Of a stretch of DNA of 64,000 bases, positions 9,690 through 23,252 are shown piece by piece. The DNA comes from Pelecanus crispus (Eukaryota > Chordata > Aves > Pelecaniformes > Pelecanidae). The notes beneath the pieces are model-generated. The model saw nothing but the letters and a program-made list of their open reading frames with translations, was not told the origin of the DNA and did no database searches. Location: contig NC_134675.1 of NCBI RefSeq assembly GCF_030463565.1, positions 17,567,862-17,631,861 on the forward strand, written 5' to 3'. The translations under genes and the position numbers were made by a program. Numbering within the stretch: the stretch's first letter is position 1; each line of letters starts with the position of its first letter.

Positions 9690-10434
9690 TGTACTGGGTT
9701 TACGTGGCAAGGTTTGGGCGGGGTGGGGGGAGGGGCGGGCTGTAGGGGTGGCTTCTGTGACAAGACACCAGAAGCTGCCCCCCATGTCTGACAGAGCCAG
9801 TTCCAGCCCGCTCCAAGATGGACCAACTGCTGGCCAAAGCTGAGCCAATTAGTGACGTTGGTAACGTTTAAGAAAGGGTAAAAAATACTGGAGCAGTCCG
9901 TTACTGAAGGACTGTACCCTGTGGAACGGACCGCTGTTGGAGCAGTTCGTGAAGAACTGCAGCCCGTGGGAAGGACCCACGTTGGAGCAGTTCATGAAGG
10001 ACTGCAGCCCGTGGGAGGGACCCCATGCCGGAGCAGGGGAAGAGTGTGAGAAGGAAGGAGTGGCAGAGACAAAGCATTATGAACTGACCGCAACCCCCAT
10101 TCCCCAGCCCCCTGTGCCGCTCAGGGAGGGAAAAGGAGGTAGAAGAGTTGGGAGTGAAGTTGAGCCTTGGAAGAAGGGAGGGGTGGGGGGGCAAGGTGTT
10201 TTTAGATTTGTTCTTATTTCTCATTGTCCTACTCTGTTTAATTGGCAATAAATTAAACTAATTTCCCCAAGTCGAGTCTGTTTTGCCTGTGACGGTAATT
10301 GCTGAGTGATCTCCCTGACCTTATCTCGACCCATGAGCTTTTCATTGTATTTTCTCCCCCTGTCCTGCTGAGGAGGAGGAGCGATAGAGCAGCTTGGTGG
10401 GCACCTGGCAGCCAGCCCAGGTCGACCCACCACA
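9690..10434 (+). mobile_element. Solo ERV LTR, family B, inserted in CR1
   Basis: Complete LTR-B of 745 bases, from TGTACTGGGTTTACGTGG to gacccaccaca, interrupting the CR1 between the endonuclease and RT regions. It contains tttaagaaagggtaaaaaat (TATA region), 45-base tandem repeats near 9890-10030, and an aataaatt polyA-like signal near 10247. No clean target duplication is visible; the flanks read gccgg and gatgg. It shares very high identity with the partial LTR-B at 6053 and 35478. Confidence 0.88.
9890..10035 (+). repeat. 45-base tandem repeat inside LTR-B
   Basis: Units begin gttggagcagttcgtgaaga and recur with a 45-base period, so they stay in frame as 15-residue units ([13 protein letters not shown]). 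More diverged units are found at 33540-33870. Unit number differs between copies: the block copies at 6053 and 35478 have lost one. Confidence 0.75.
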
Positions 10435-12210
10435 GATGGGCAACCTGGAAGGAATACAGAGACATTGTCTGAGCATGCAGGGTTGAGGTTAGGAAAGCCA
10501 AAGCCCAAATGCAATTGAATCTGGCCAGGGATATCAAAGACAAATAGAAGGGCTTTTCTAAGTACATAGGTGACAAAAGGAAAACTAGGGAAAATGTGGG
10601 CCTGCTGCTGAATGAGGCAGGGGACCTGGTGACACTGGACATGGAAAAGGCTCAGGTACCGAATGTGGTCTTCACCTCAGTCTTTCCTGGCAAGACCAGC
10701 CTTCAGGAATCCCAGGTCCCAGAGACCGGGGGAAAATCTGGAGCAAGGAAGATGTACCCTTGGTGGAAGAGGATCAGGTCAGGGAATACTTCAGCAACCT
10801 GGACATACATAAGTCCATGGGCCCTGGTGGGATGCACCCACGAGTGCTGAGGGAGCTGGCAGATGTCATTGCAAGGCCGCTCTTGATAATCTTTGCTTGA
10901 TCATGGTAATTGGGAGAGGTGCCTGAGGACTGGAGGAAAGCAAATGCCCCTGCTATCTTCAAGAAGGGCAGGAAGGAGGACCCAGGGAACTACAGGCCAG
11001 TCAGCCTCACCTCCATCCCTTTGAAGGTGATGGAGCAACTATTCCTGGAAACCAGGCACACAAAGGACCAGAAGGTGATTGGGAGTAGCCAGCATGGATT
11101 CACCAAGGGGAAGTCATGCCTGACCAAAACTGATAAATTTCTATGATTAAATGACTGGCCTGGTGGTTGAGGGGAGAGCAGTGGATATTTTCTACCTTGC
11201 TTTCAGGAAGGCCTTTGACACTGTCTCCCATAAAATACTCATACAGAAGCTGATTAAGTATGGGCTGGATGAGCAGACAGTGAGGTGGATTGAAAATTGG
11301 CTGAATTGCCAGGCCCAGACTATGATGATCAGTGGCACGAAGTCTAGTTGGAGGCCAGTAACTAGCTGTGTACCCTCAGGATCAACACTGGGGTCAATGC
11401 TGTTTAACATCTTCATTAATGATCTGGATGATGGGGCGGAGCGCATGCTCAGCAAGTTTGCAGATGACACAAAACTGGGAGGAGTGGCTGATATGGCAGA
11501 GGGTCATGCTGCCATCCAGAGGGACCTGGACAGACTGGAGAAATGGGCTGACAGGAACCTCATGCAGTTCAACAAGGGGAAGTACAAGGCCCTGCCACAA
11601 AGAGGACAAAGGGTATCCTGGGCTTCATTAGGAGGAATGTTGCCAGCAGGTCAAGGGAGATGATCCTTCTCCTCTACTCTGCACTGGTGAGGCCACACCT
11701 GGAGTATTGTGTCCAGTTCCAGGCTCCTCAGTACAAGAGAGACACAGACATACTGAAGAGAGTCCAGCGAAGGGCCACGAAGATGATTAAGGGACTGAAG
11801 CATCTCTCCTATGAGGAAAGGCTGAGAAAGCTGGGACTGTTTAGCCTAGAGAAGAGAAGGCTCAGGGGGGATCTCATCAATGTATGTAAATACCTGAAGG
11901 GAGGGTGAAAACAAGGTGGAGCCAGGCTCTTTTCAGTGGTGCCCAGTGGCAGGACAAGGGGCAATGGGCAGAAGCTGAAACACAGGAGGTTCCGTCTGAG
12001 AATCAGGAAACACTTTTTCACTGTGAGGGTGACTGAGCACTGGAACAGGTTGCCCGGTGGGGTTGTGGAGTCTCCCTCCTTGGAGATATTCAAAAGCCAT
12101 CTGGACATGATCCTGGGTAACCAGCTCTAGGTGGACCTGCTTGAGCAGGGGGTTTGGACCAGATGACCTCCAGAGATCCTTTCCAACCTCAACCATTCCA
12201 CGATTCTATG

Positions 12211-14579
12211 AACAGACAGGGGCCCCAAGACAGAAATGCATGCACATGTAGACACTTGGTTTTTGAGGCAAGCTACAGTGTCCTTAATTAATCTGCGAGT
12301 AAGAGTCCACACCCTTAAATAACACACCCAAGATAGGTTAAAAAAAGGCTCTCATTTCTTTCAAAGACAGGGGGAGATATACAAGTTAGAGCTACTGCCA
12401 AAGCTCACAGTTCCACTTCCAGCCTCACTGCATGTCAGATGAGCAATCATGCTGGTCCCTTCTGTGTAGAATCACTATGAAAACATTACCTTTGTGTGCT
12501 GAGCCCAGACTGCTGAGCACATCCCATGCTTAGTTTGCAACCCATCACATTTCCATCCAAGACCCAAATCTCATCCAGACCAAATGTCATGTTTCTTCCC
12601 CCACTCATTTCCCAGACAAAGTATTTGCTAAGGGACAGACTGTCCTTTCCCTGCTACAGCAGTAATAACTTTGTCCCTCTCAATAAACAGGAACAATGAC
12701 CCGATCAGAGCCAATACTCTTAACTCCCACAAAACAGAAAAGCTTCCAGTAGGTGAAGCTGGCAAAGGCTAACAACATTATAGAAGTGAGAGAACCAAGA
12801 AGCTCCTATGGGAAGAACAAAGCCTCATTTCCAAAAGAAACTACCCAGTGGAAGTAGTGACAGCCATAAAGGCTTTCTACTGAGAGGTTTAGTGGGTCTG
12901 ACAGTCTCCAGAACCAGTTATAATACTAGTAAGACGTAGTTAACCACTTCACCTCCTGGCCATCTCATTTGACTGATTACCTCCAAGTCCCCAGAGATGT
13001 TTAAGTTAAAAATGCAATTTCGTTCTGTTCCATGTTCCACCCACCTCATGCAAATGTCTGGTTCTGGCAAAGTACCAAACAGATGAAAAACCTGGTTAAA
13101 TCAGATTAGAAGAGTTGCAAATAGTCTGAATTGCACCATACATACTAAACATCAGTACCCACAGGCACCTAAAGCAGGACCTGTTCCCGAACAGCTTCAA
13201 AAAAGTTCACATCTCTTCCCATTTCTATATATGAATATGCCCTTATCTCCCCAAAAGGGATCATTTTTGCAGCACTTGTAAGCTCAATATCAGCATCACA
13301 CTAAGGACAGCTACAGTGTTTTCAGTCAGCACAGAATGCAGGTAAAAGACCAAGCTGACCTAACAGTCTCACTGGTCTCCAGAGCTAACATACACACACA
13401 AAGGTCAACATCCTCACACAGGTAGAGTCCCATTTGCCATCTTGCAAGACTCAGTCTAAGGGCACATGGGCACCCTACCCTCCCCTGCAAAATGCAACAC
13501 AACTCCCATACTCCATAAGGCAACATACAGATTCTTGGCTGATTAAACAGAGGAAGGAGAAGCAAGCCACATCTGAGCTCTGAGGTGCAAATTCATAGGA
13601 GAGCACACCAAATTCCAGATGTGCTCTCTATTCATAGATGAAGCCTCTCTGCAAAGATTGTCACAGGCTGTGCCACATTTTTGGGAAAACAAACTTCTCT
13701 CACACAAATGTAAAGTATTCAACAGACTTCTTGTGAATGTCAGGTATGTCGAATGCTAGGGCCCTCTTTTCTGAAGTGGTGGTCTTAAGGTAGGAAATTA
13801 TGTGATATCCCCTCCAGGCTCCCCTTGAAAAATTCTCAAAGGCTATTTTCACTATAGCCCACAGCATTATGAAAATAAACATCAGTATTTTGAAAGTAAC
13901 AAAAATATAGTTCTGGGAAACATTCTTTCACTGAAGAACACTTCCCTGCAAATACTCATCAGCAGAGTGCTAGAACAACACTCTCCCAGTTGCTGTTTGG
14001 CATTATTTCTAAGCTTAACAAAATCTAACACACTTATGATTCTCAGAGGAGTTAATGTAGTAACTAAATTTAATTTTAAATGTAAGCCAGCAGATACTCA
14101 GATTCTAATAATAAACATGGACAGTAAGAGTTTGCAGGCTTTCCAAGTGCTTTATGTAAAAGCAGAATGGAGTTTGCAAACCCTGCAATGTAAACATCCT
14201 CAATAGACCAGCTATATATAGATTAAAAAAAAATATTAAGATACTGTTTTTAAACAAGTCTTTTCTAGAAATTCAATGTACGTACCTATGAAGCTATAAG
14301 ATTACGTGCTTAATCACTGCTACACGCACTGCACAGAATATGCACTTTTTAAAAAAGTGTTTATGTAAATCACCCAGGGTTTTGCCACGAAATGCCTTTG
14401 CATGCAGTTGTGAAGGACAGTTCAATTCCAAAATTTCTTCTACAGCTATCTGGATAATACATCATCACCAAAGAATCGACTGAACAACAGCCCTTAAAAT
14501 ACTTTATCAAACTGAGTCTTTTTGTAATGTGCAGAAGATGTGTCCAAAAAGACTGCCGTTTGATTTTTTTTTTTAACAT
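12211..14579. other. Unique sequence downstream of KCMF1
   Basis: AT-balanced sequence with no element, gene or RNA that I recognise. It may include the distal KCMF1 3'UTR. All open frames are short. Confidence 0.4.
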
Positions 14580-16155
14580 CCTCAACAATCAACTAAAAAT
14601 GAATCTTTATTGAGGGTAACTCCCGAGATAACCAGAAGACTAGTGTAAAAAGTTCCCTTAAAACGTTTTCTGTTGCAGAGACTAAAAGAAAAACAACGCC
14701 AATACAGTTCAAAATGGAAACAATCAGAATTTGAGAACTGAGAAAATGAGAATGGAACTCAAATGTCAACCTATGGGGTAGCTTCTTTTGTTGCTGTTAT
14801 CTTAGATTAACATACATATCACAGTTCTCTTCGGAACATCATCAGGTTTTCAAGTCTAATTTTTAGAAGTTGCATTCATTTTTATCTTTATAAGCTAACT
14901 TTACATTCCAAATAGCTAAAGCCTTGCTGTCCCTTGCTTTGGGGCTATTATAATAATCCATATAAAAAAAACTTATAGGATTAACAGCATAGGCAAATAG
15001 GTAGCATGACTCAATTAAAAAGGCTTTATTTTTTATGTCAGAAATATAACCCAAAAACCCAGTAAATAAAGGTTGATAGGAAGTTAGCATTAAGAATTTG
15101 TAGAATTGTAGAATTGTAGAATAAGAATTGTAACATATGGAGATATCTGAGAAGTCAAATCCTCAAGCTCTCCTGATACTAAGGAGTCTCTGCAAACTAT
15201 GAAGCAAATACATAAATAACTCAAAACGATAAGGACTGTGAAGGCTTAGAACTAAGACAACATAATCCAGGTTAACGCCCCCCCCCTCCCCCCGACAGTG
15301 AATATATGAATCATTTACACCTAAATAAAGTATATTTAACACAAAAAGGAAAACTTTAAAGAAAGGTGAACAAAATTTGGTTTTAGGGCACGCAGAAGCC
15401 CTTTGTGGTAGATTCCAGTAGTGGCCCTTGGTTTTTGTCTCCTACAGACAAATACAAAGTTCAATTCCACATGGATATGATGCCTAACAGAGCAACATAG
15501 TGGTCACGATATAGCAAAACATCACACTCTGGAGGCAAAAATATAGCCCACTGCAGAGTTTGCATTAATAGGCAGGGAGAGCACATAAAAAGGTCATGGA
15601 CCATGTGTTACTCAAAGGCTACTTCACGGCCACAAACTGCTAGTGAGCATTAATCTTTTTTTGTCACATTACCTTTGAATAATGGGAAAGCTTTGGGGTT
15701 TTATAGTTTTACTCCTTGTACTTACATTTTTTAAATGACAAGGTCACTAAAACTCATGCACGCTGCAAAAAAAATCATGCAATAGTTAAGGTAAACCATC
15801 CAAGCAATTTTTATTCATTAATATTCATAAATACACACAGCAGCTTTATTAGAGATTTTTCATTTTTTCCTCTTCAGTTTGAATGTGGAGTATTAGGAGA
15901 GCTTTTTGCACGTCAAGCTACAGGATGCAGAGCTTTTTTCTCCGCACTGCAACCTATATTTACCTGCTAAAAGTAAAAATTGGTTAAGTGGAAATGATTA
16001 TCGTATATATCTTTTCTCTCTTCCTTTGAATGTACACAATGTAACAAGAGTGACAGACCTGAAATTACAATCACCAAAACGAACCCAAGATAGTTGTTGT
16101 CCACTTTCATTGGCAAATACAGCACAGAGGACATTGTCTGCAAAGTGGGATGCCA
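14580..16155 (-). other. KCMF1: KCMF1 3'UTR, probable extent
   Basis: Sequence after the stop is AT-rich, free of recognisable repeats and without a long open frame, as expected for a 3'UTR. AATAAA signals on the minus strand occur at 15850-15845, 15815-15810, 15030-15025 and 14611-14606. I cannot tell which is used. The repeat-free stretch continues down to about 12.2 kb, so a longer form is possible. Confidence 0.55.
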
Positions 16156-16408
16156 TCAAAGAGGAGGCTCATTTCCTTTATTATTCTCTTTTAAATTGAG
16201 GTTTTCTAAAGCAACATCTAGAGGCATAATATCTACACAGCCCATAGCACCAAAATCAGCAATCTCTCCCCGTTCATCCTCATCTGAGGAGGAACTTTCT
16301 TCCCGCATCAAAGTGGACAGTAGAAGCTCTTGAACAAACAAGCTGCGGTCCGCCCGTTCGCTTTCCTTTGACTGACGCTCTGCTTCTGACATCTTAGGAT
16401 CATTCAAC
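16156..16408 (-). CDS. KCMF1: KCMF1 exon 7 (C-terminus and stop)
   Basis: The coding part of the last exon is 253 bases: one base completing Arg, then [12 protein letters not shown], the acidic run [13 protein letters not shown], the conserved [20 protein letters not shown], and the end KGNEPPL with TGA at 16158-16156. The terminal Pro run is shorter than in mammals. The acceptor is atgcag at 16414-16409 with a good pyrimidine tract (tcttctctctttctg). The reading frame stays open upstream through the intron to 16617. Confidence 0.95.
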
Positions 16409-19400
16409 CTGCATAGCATCACAGAAAGAGAGAAGACGGGCTTAATAATATCATCAACAAAATGGGCTTTCACTAATTGCCTAAACAGCTGGACTGACGC
16501 GTGCTGAATAACATCTGAAAGCCATTCCTTTGAGAAACAACCTAGGTACTGCTGCACTTCTTTTGACATGTACAGATCTGACAACACCTGGCACTCCTGA
16601 TGCAAGAATACAGACATTTAACAAACTTGTTCCTAGATGCTTCAAGAAACTTCATAGAAGTGGATTCTAAGGCTGAAGGAAAAAAAAATTAGCTATTTCT
16701 GAAGTTTCTTTCCCTTCAGAGGGGTTTTGTTTTAAGGGGTGTTAAAATTCTCTAGTCATCCCTTAAGTGCTCATTTTGTCCCCAGGACAACTTCTAAATG
16801 CAAGCATGACACAAAATACATTACTACACACATAATGCCCAGAGATTCCTAAAGCACAGTACATCATTCACTTCACTTATCAGTGCATGCACCATCACCT
16901 AATAGAAGCAAGGAAATTGCTTGCTCCAGTTCTATCCTCGCTCACAAGATCAGTGACTGACATTTGCAGATACTTTCATTAAAGTTACTATTTTCAAAAA
17001 GTTTTGGATTGAGATATTATCATAAGTTTTGATAAAAATCAGCATGACGGCAATAACTTGTCCCAGCCCAGGTTTCTTGACACAGAAACTGTTTAAATGC
17101 CTGTGCTCTTTCTCAACATCTAATTGAACACCCCCCCCCCCCCTTGAATCCAGAAAATCAGTATTCTAAACCTCCTAAAAGAGCGGGAACGAGAGTGGGC
17201 AACTCTTCTATAGCAGAATGGACTAGATGATCGTTGTAGGTCCCTTCCAACTGGACTATTCCATTCTACAGAACTCTAGGATCTAACTATACTTTCTGAA
17301 ACAGATAATGTATTCTGCTTATTAATAGAACATTCCTTATTTGCTTTTTTCATCCAAAATATTTTACATATAAACCTCTATTCAGCCTTCAGCCTTCATT
17401 AAAGATTCATTTCCTATTTAATAAACTACCTTTTAAGTTCCCTCCCCTCACATTATCAGTTTGAAACATATTATTGTAAAGGCTCTTGTTTTATCAGAAG
17501 TAGTAGGGTAAACAAGCACAGTTTAACAAAGTAATATCCCTTATGTTTCTCTACAAACTAAGAAACAGCAAGTAATATTTATTCATTGCCTGGGAACAAA
17601 CACACAGCAGGGTTGAAAAGGAGACGTTACAAATGCAAACAAAAGCATAGTATCTCAACTCCAAACTTCATTAGGGATCTGGCAGTAGTTTCACTGAATT
17701 CTATGTCCATAACAGGACCAAGGAAAACAGAAATGGCAGAAGAGTTAAACCCACAGAACAAGTTACCTTGTAAGAAGAAACTGGGAATTCTGTATAGTCT
17801 GCTGACTGTTTTCTGTGTTAGATGTATTGGTTGCTGCTATAGATTGTGTAAGAGTGGTGGGGATGCTGCTTGTGTTAGTGCGTCTAGTTGCATTGCGTGC
17901 AGTCTCCAGTTGTTGTCTTGCTGCCTGTGCATGCTGTCGCTCCAACTGCAGTTGCATCTGCAGCTGCTGTAACTGAGAAGCAGAAGGGCCAGAAGAATTG
18001 AGCTGCCCTGCAGAACGTCTCACGCCTGATAACTGAGATAAAAGCTCTGCCAGAAGAGAGAGAAATTTCTACAGTGAAAGCTGCTTAAATACATATCACA
18101 CAACAGCATAAATATGTCCCAAATACCAGTATATCAATTCCTTTGCTTTCTAAAACCTTTCATCAATGAAATTAATGAACAAATCGTATTGATTTGAAAA
18201 GCTTCATGGGCTATCCATTACAAGCATCCCATGTCTCAAAGCCCATAGGGTAAGGAAGATTAAGAATCATCTAGAGTAAAGAACTGTGCATAAATAGGAA
18301 AGTCAAAGCTTAAAGCTTTTTAAACCAATAAGAGTCAACCTATGGGGAATACCATATAAGCAATATCCTGTGCAACAATTTTCTAAAATTTTATCAAGTC
18401 AAAATAGTTATTGACTAATAACTATTCACTTCAATTCTGACTTCAGTTGGTGGTTTTATATCCCCCCCATGCACCTTCAATGCATATTCCAGAGGGAAGC
18501 TGCGCTGCAGAGAAGACAAATATTACAACATCATTTCAGACATTTTTAGAAAATATTCAGTTCAGAAAGGGTTTTCAAATGTTGTATTATATGAAAAATA
18601 TCTGACCACAGCAGGGCTTTTTTTGTGAGACTTTCAACCACTGCTGGAAAGAGAAATTGTAACAATAAAAAAAAAAAAAAATAAGTCTAGCCTGGATTCC
18701 TTTCCTCCAAAGTTCAAGACTGTGACAAATTCTGTCCATGCTAAGCATTTCCCAAAATAAACATTAATAATAAGTTACTGCTCAGTGATTTACTACAGAT
18801 TATATTCCACACAAAGTTGCAAGTGCTACTTTGTTGTGTTTGATGCAAGGAGGGCAGAAGTAGTAGATTATTTTGTTCCCCTATCTATCCAACCCTCATT
18901 AAAGCTGCAAGTTGTTATTACAGGTCACAAAAATTTTTCTTCCATCTTACTTTCAAGATATAATCCTTTGAAACTAGGCTTTTCTTAGGGGAATAAAGCA
19001 CAGTGCAGTAGCTCTTTGCACCAGGAACACTTGGAATGTCAACAGTAAATGCTCAAGTCACTTTTAATCAGCACAGCTAATCATATCAAGATTAACTACC
19101 AATAATATTTTATTTCACTAATTACTGATAACCACCACAAGAAGAAAAATAAATAAATAATGTTTACAGGTCTGTTACAAGCACAAGTTCTAACTTCTGG
19201 TAGTATGTACTAATTATTACCCCAATACAAAGGAAGACTTATAACACTGCCAGGTAGGACAGATGTATTTATCCTCACTGTTTGTAAGATCACTTTGAGT
19301 ACAGCTTAACAGAACCCTGATAGCAGATGTGAATTTGAGACACAGGCTTGGCATGACACAGACATCCAGCCAGGCTGCACTACATTCTCTGAATGAAAAA

Positions 19401-22400
19401 TAAAAAACCCAAAAAAACAAGACTCAAAGGAATACCATTTTATTACATGTGCTCCTAAAATGGGAAGGCCTTGTGAGGCTGAAACAAACCAAGGCAGCTG
19501 CTTCACATTTAACTCAGCTGAACTAACGCCCACTGTAATGGTAAGAGGAAGTCTTGCACTCCAGAACACACAAACATCCTTCCTTTTCCTTCTTGCACCA
19601 ACTTTAGTGCTTTACAGACCCATGACCTAACTTAACTCACTAAGATGACAGAAAATTTTTCATCCTCTTTTGCTGGGATATTTTTAGTAGTAGGAGTACA
19701 GCCAGCAGGTCCCGGGAAGTGATTCTTCCCCTCTATTTGGCACTGGCGAGGCCACATCCAGAGTGCTGTGTCCAGTTTTAGGCTCCCCAGGACAAGAGAC
19801 ACATGGACATAATGGAACAAGTCCAGTGAAGGGCCACCAAGACGATCAGGAGGCTGCAACACAGTACATGAGGAAAGAGCAGGAGAACTGGATTTGTTCA
19901 GCCTGGAAAAGAATACTTTGGAAGATATCTTATTGCTGTCTGAATCTACCTGATTGGAAGATACAGAGAAGACTAAGCTAGACTCTTCTCAGAGGCATAC
20001 AGTAATATGACAAGAGTGAGACAAGGGAACATGGGAAATTCCAATTACATCCAAAGGGGTTTATTTTTTGTATCCCCCCCCCCCCACTCACCCCTTTTAA
20101 AACATTAAGGTTTTTAAATAGTAGAACAGGTTGCCCAGAGAGGTTGTAGGAACTCTGTCCTTGGAGGCATTCAAAACTCAACTGAATGAGACCTTGAGCA
20201 ACCTGATCAACCTGATCTAAATAGATCTCCTTTGAGAAAGGGGCTGGAAATAGACAACCTGCAGAGGTCAATTCCAAACTAAATTTTTCTATTATTTTTC
20301 TGCCATTTCAATGAGTTAAATCAGCTCACAGAGGGCCTGAAGAGCAGCCAGCACAACAGAGGCAAAGGAACTATGCCTATGGAAAGGTGGGGGGGGGGGG
20401 GGGGTGTGTGTGTGTGTGGAGCTGCAGCTTCCTCTTTCAAAAGCAATGCACTCTTAAGTTGGTTCACTGCCTCTCAAGGAATCATAGCCTAACAATAAGA
20501 AGCTCCAGTTTAAACACTCATGTCCTTCCAGTGTCTGAAGCAAAGGCAGATAATAGCAGGAACTTAGATAAGTGCAGGAAGTTCTGAAGTTTCCCTGACA
20601 CTTATCATCTTTCACTATACAAGTGTAAGATTGATGTCTTAAGATTTTACACTAGGACAAATTATAGCTCTTTTAAAAATCAACTTCTTGGTCAATTTTT
20701 ATTTTTACCTCTTTATAGAGAACTTATTCTTGAAAATCACAAAGTTGAAAAAATACTTACAGACTATATCTGTAAATCCTAAAAATATGCCTTTGTGATT
20801 GCTGGAAGTTAAAAATAAGACATCTTCCCCTTCAAAATTCTCCTAAATCTGACCAAAATATGACACACAAATCAAAGAATTGAGTTGCAAAGGAACCTTT
20901 AAAGATTGTCTAGTCCAACCCCCTTGCCATGGGCAGAATCATCTTTTGCTAGATCAGGTTGCTCAAAGCCCCCTCCAACCTGACTTTGAACACTTCCAAT
21001 GTTGGGGCATCCAAAACTTCTCTGGGCAATCTATCCTAGCATCTCACCACCCTCATAGTGAAAAAAATATCTTCCTTATGTCCAATCTAAACCTACCCTC
21101 TTTCAGTTTGTAATTATTGCCTCTTGTCCTGTCACTACAGGCCCTGGTAAAAAGTCACTCTGTGTCTTTCTTATAAGCCCTCTTTAATTACTGAAAGGCT
21201 GCAATAAAGTCTCCCCGGAGCCTTCTCTTCTCCAGGCTGAACAACCCCAACTCTCTCAGTCTTTCTTCATACGAGAGGTGTTCCAGCCCTCTGATAATTT
21301 TTGGGGTCCTCCTCTGGACCCGCTCTAACAGATCCATGTCTTTCCTGTGCTGGCGACCCCAGAGTTGGACGCGCACTGGATGCAGGACCTTGCATTTGGC
21401 CTTGTTGAACTTCATGAGGTTCACATGGGCCCACTCCTCAAGCCTGCCAAGGTCCCTCTGGATGGCAGCCCTTCCTTCTAGTGAATCAACTGCACCACTC
21501 AGCTTGGTGTCATCTGCAGACTTGCTGAGGGTGCACTCAATCCCACTGTTTACATCGTTGATGAAGATATTAAATAGTATTGGTCCCAGTACGGACCCTT
21601 GAGGGACACCACTCATTACTGGTTTCCATTTGGACATTGAGCCATTGACTTAGAACTCTTTGGACGCAGCCTTCCAGCCAATTCCTTATCCACCTAACAG
21701 TCCATCCATCAAGCCCAGTTTAGAAGCAAGAATATTGTGGGAGACCATATCAAAGGCCTTACAGAAATCTAGGTAGATGATGTCTGTAGCTCTTCCCTTG
21801 TCCACTGATGCAGTCCCTCCATCATAGAACACCACTAGATTAGTCAGGCATGATCTGCCCTTGGTGAAGCCACGTTGGCCATCTCTGATCACCTCCCTGC
21901 CTTCCATATGGTTCGACATCTTTTCCAGGAGGATCTGTTCCATGATCTTACTGGGCACGGAGGTGAGACTGACTGGTCGGTAGTTCCCAGGGTCCTCCTT
22001 TTTACCCTTTTAAAAAATGGGCATGACTTTTCCCTTTTTTCAGTCACTGGGGACCTCGCCTGACTACCATGACTTTTCAAATATGACGGAGAGTGGCTAG
22101 GCAACTACATCAGCCAATTCCCTCAGGACCCTGGGATGCACCTCGTAGGGTCCCATGGACTTGTGTATGTTCAGGTTCCTCAGGTGGTCTCAAACCTGAT
22201 CTCCTACGACGGCAGGGAGTTCATTCCCCCAGTCCCTGCCTTGAGGTTCAGGGGCTTAAGGGATGTGGGAAGAGAGATTACTATTGAAAACTGAGGCAAA
22301 AAATCGTTGAGCACCTCAGCATTCTCCACATCAGTTGTCACTAGTTCACATGTCTTATTTATCAGGGGTGGGTACATTTTCTTTTGTCTTCCTTTTCTGG

Positions 22401-23214
22401 CCAACGTACCTGTAGAAGCCCTTCTTATTATTCTTCGTACCCCTTGCCAAATTCAGATCCAACTGCGCCTTAGCTTTCCTGGTCCCATTTCTACACATCC
22501 AGGCAGCATCCCTATATTCTTCCCAGGATACATGACCCTGGTTCCACTGCCTGTGCATTTCCTTCTTACACTTTAGTTTGACCAGGAGGTCCTTACTCAG
22601 CCATGCTGGTCTCCTGCCTTCCTTGCCTGATTTCTTGCACATGGGAATCGAGAGCTCTTGCGCCCTAAGAAAGATATCCTTAAAGAGCTGCCAGCCCTCT
22701 TCTGCTCCTTTGTCCCTGAGGGCAGTTTCCCAGGGGGTCCCATCCATTAATTCCTTAAAGAAGTGAAAGCTTGCTCTCCTAATATTCAGGGTCCTGACTC
22801 TACTCTTCACCTGGCCCATATCCCTCAAGACTGTGAATTCCACCAGGGCATGATCACTGCAGCCCAGGCTGCCACCAATCTTGACAGCCCTAATGAGTTC
22901 ATTTGTGTTGGTAAGCAACAGGTCTAGTAATGCTTCTCCTATGGTTGGGCTGTCTATCATCCGGATTAAAAAATTATCCAAATTTTCCAGTAGATGTCAG
23001 GGTGATTGAAGTCCCTCAGCAGGATCAGAGCCTGCAAGCGTGATGCTTCCTGTAGTTGAAGTAAGAACGCTTCATCATCAGGTTCCCCTTGATCAGGTGG
23101 CCTGTAGTAAACACCAACCACAAGGTTTCCTTTGTTGGCTTGGCCCCTAAGTTTTACCCATAATCTCTCAACCTGTTCATCACTGTTTTTCAAAGACAGC
23201 TCTGTGCAGTCAAT

Positions 23215-23252
<38 letters not shown>

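Larger units (their letters stand above)
7870..12210 (+). mobile_element. CR1 LINE, long copy with nested solo LTR
   Basis: A long CR1. ORF1 spans about 7937-9016 (Cys-rich start, coiled coil EEVSRLRSIREDERKID, SGNH esterase). There is an internally deleted ORF2 start at about 9120, then the endonuclease C-terminal part (9330-9677), an LTR-B insertion (9690-10434), RT (10900-11660), the C-terminal domain (11660-12120) and a CR1 tail ending at about 12210 (ccaacctcaaccattccacg). RT blocks include [11 protein letters not shown] and [10 protein letters not shown], so the catalytic Asp pair survives. Stops and frameshifts separate the parts. It lies downstream of KCMF1 in opposite orientation. 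Confidence 0.92.
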
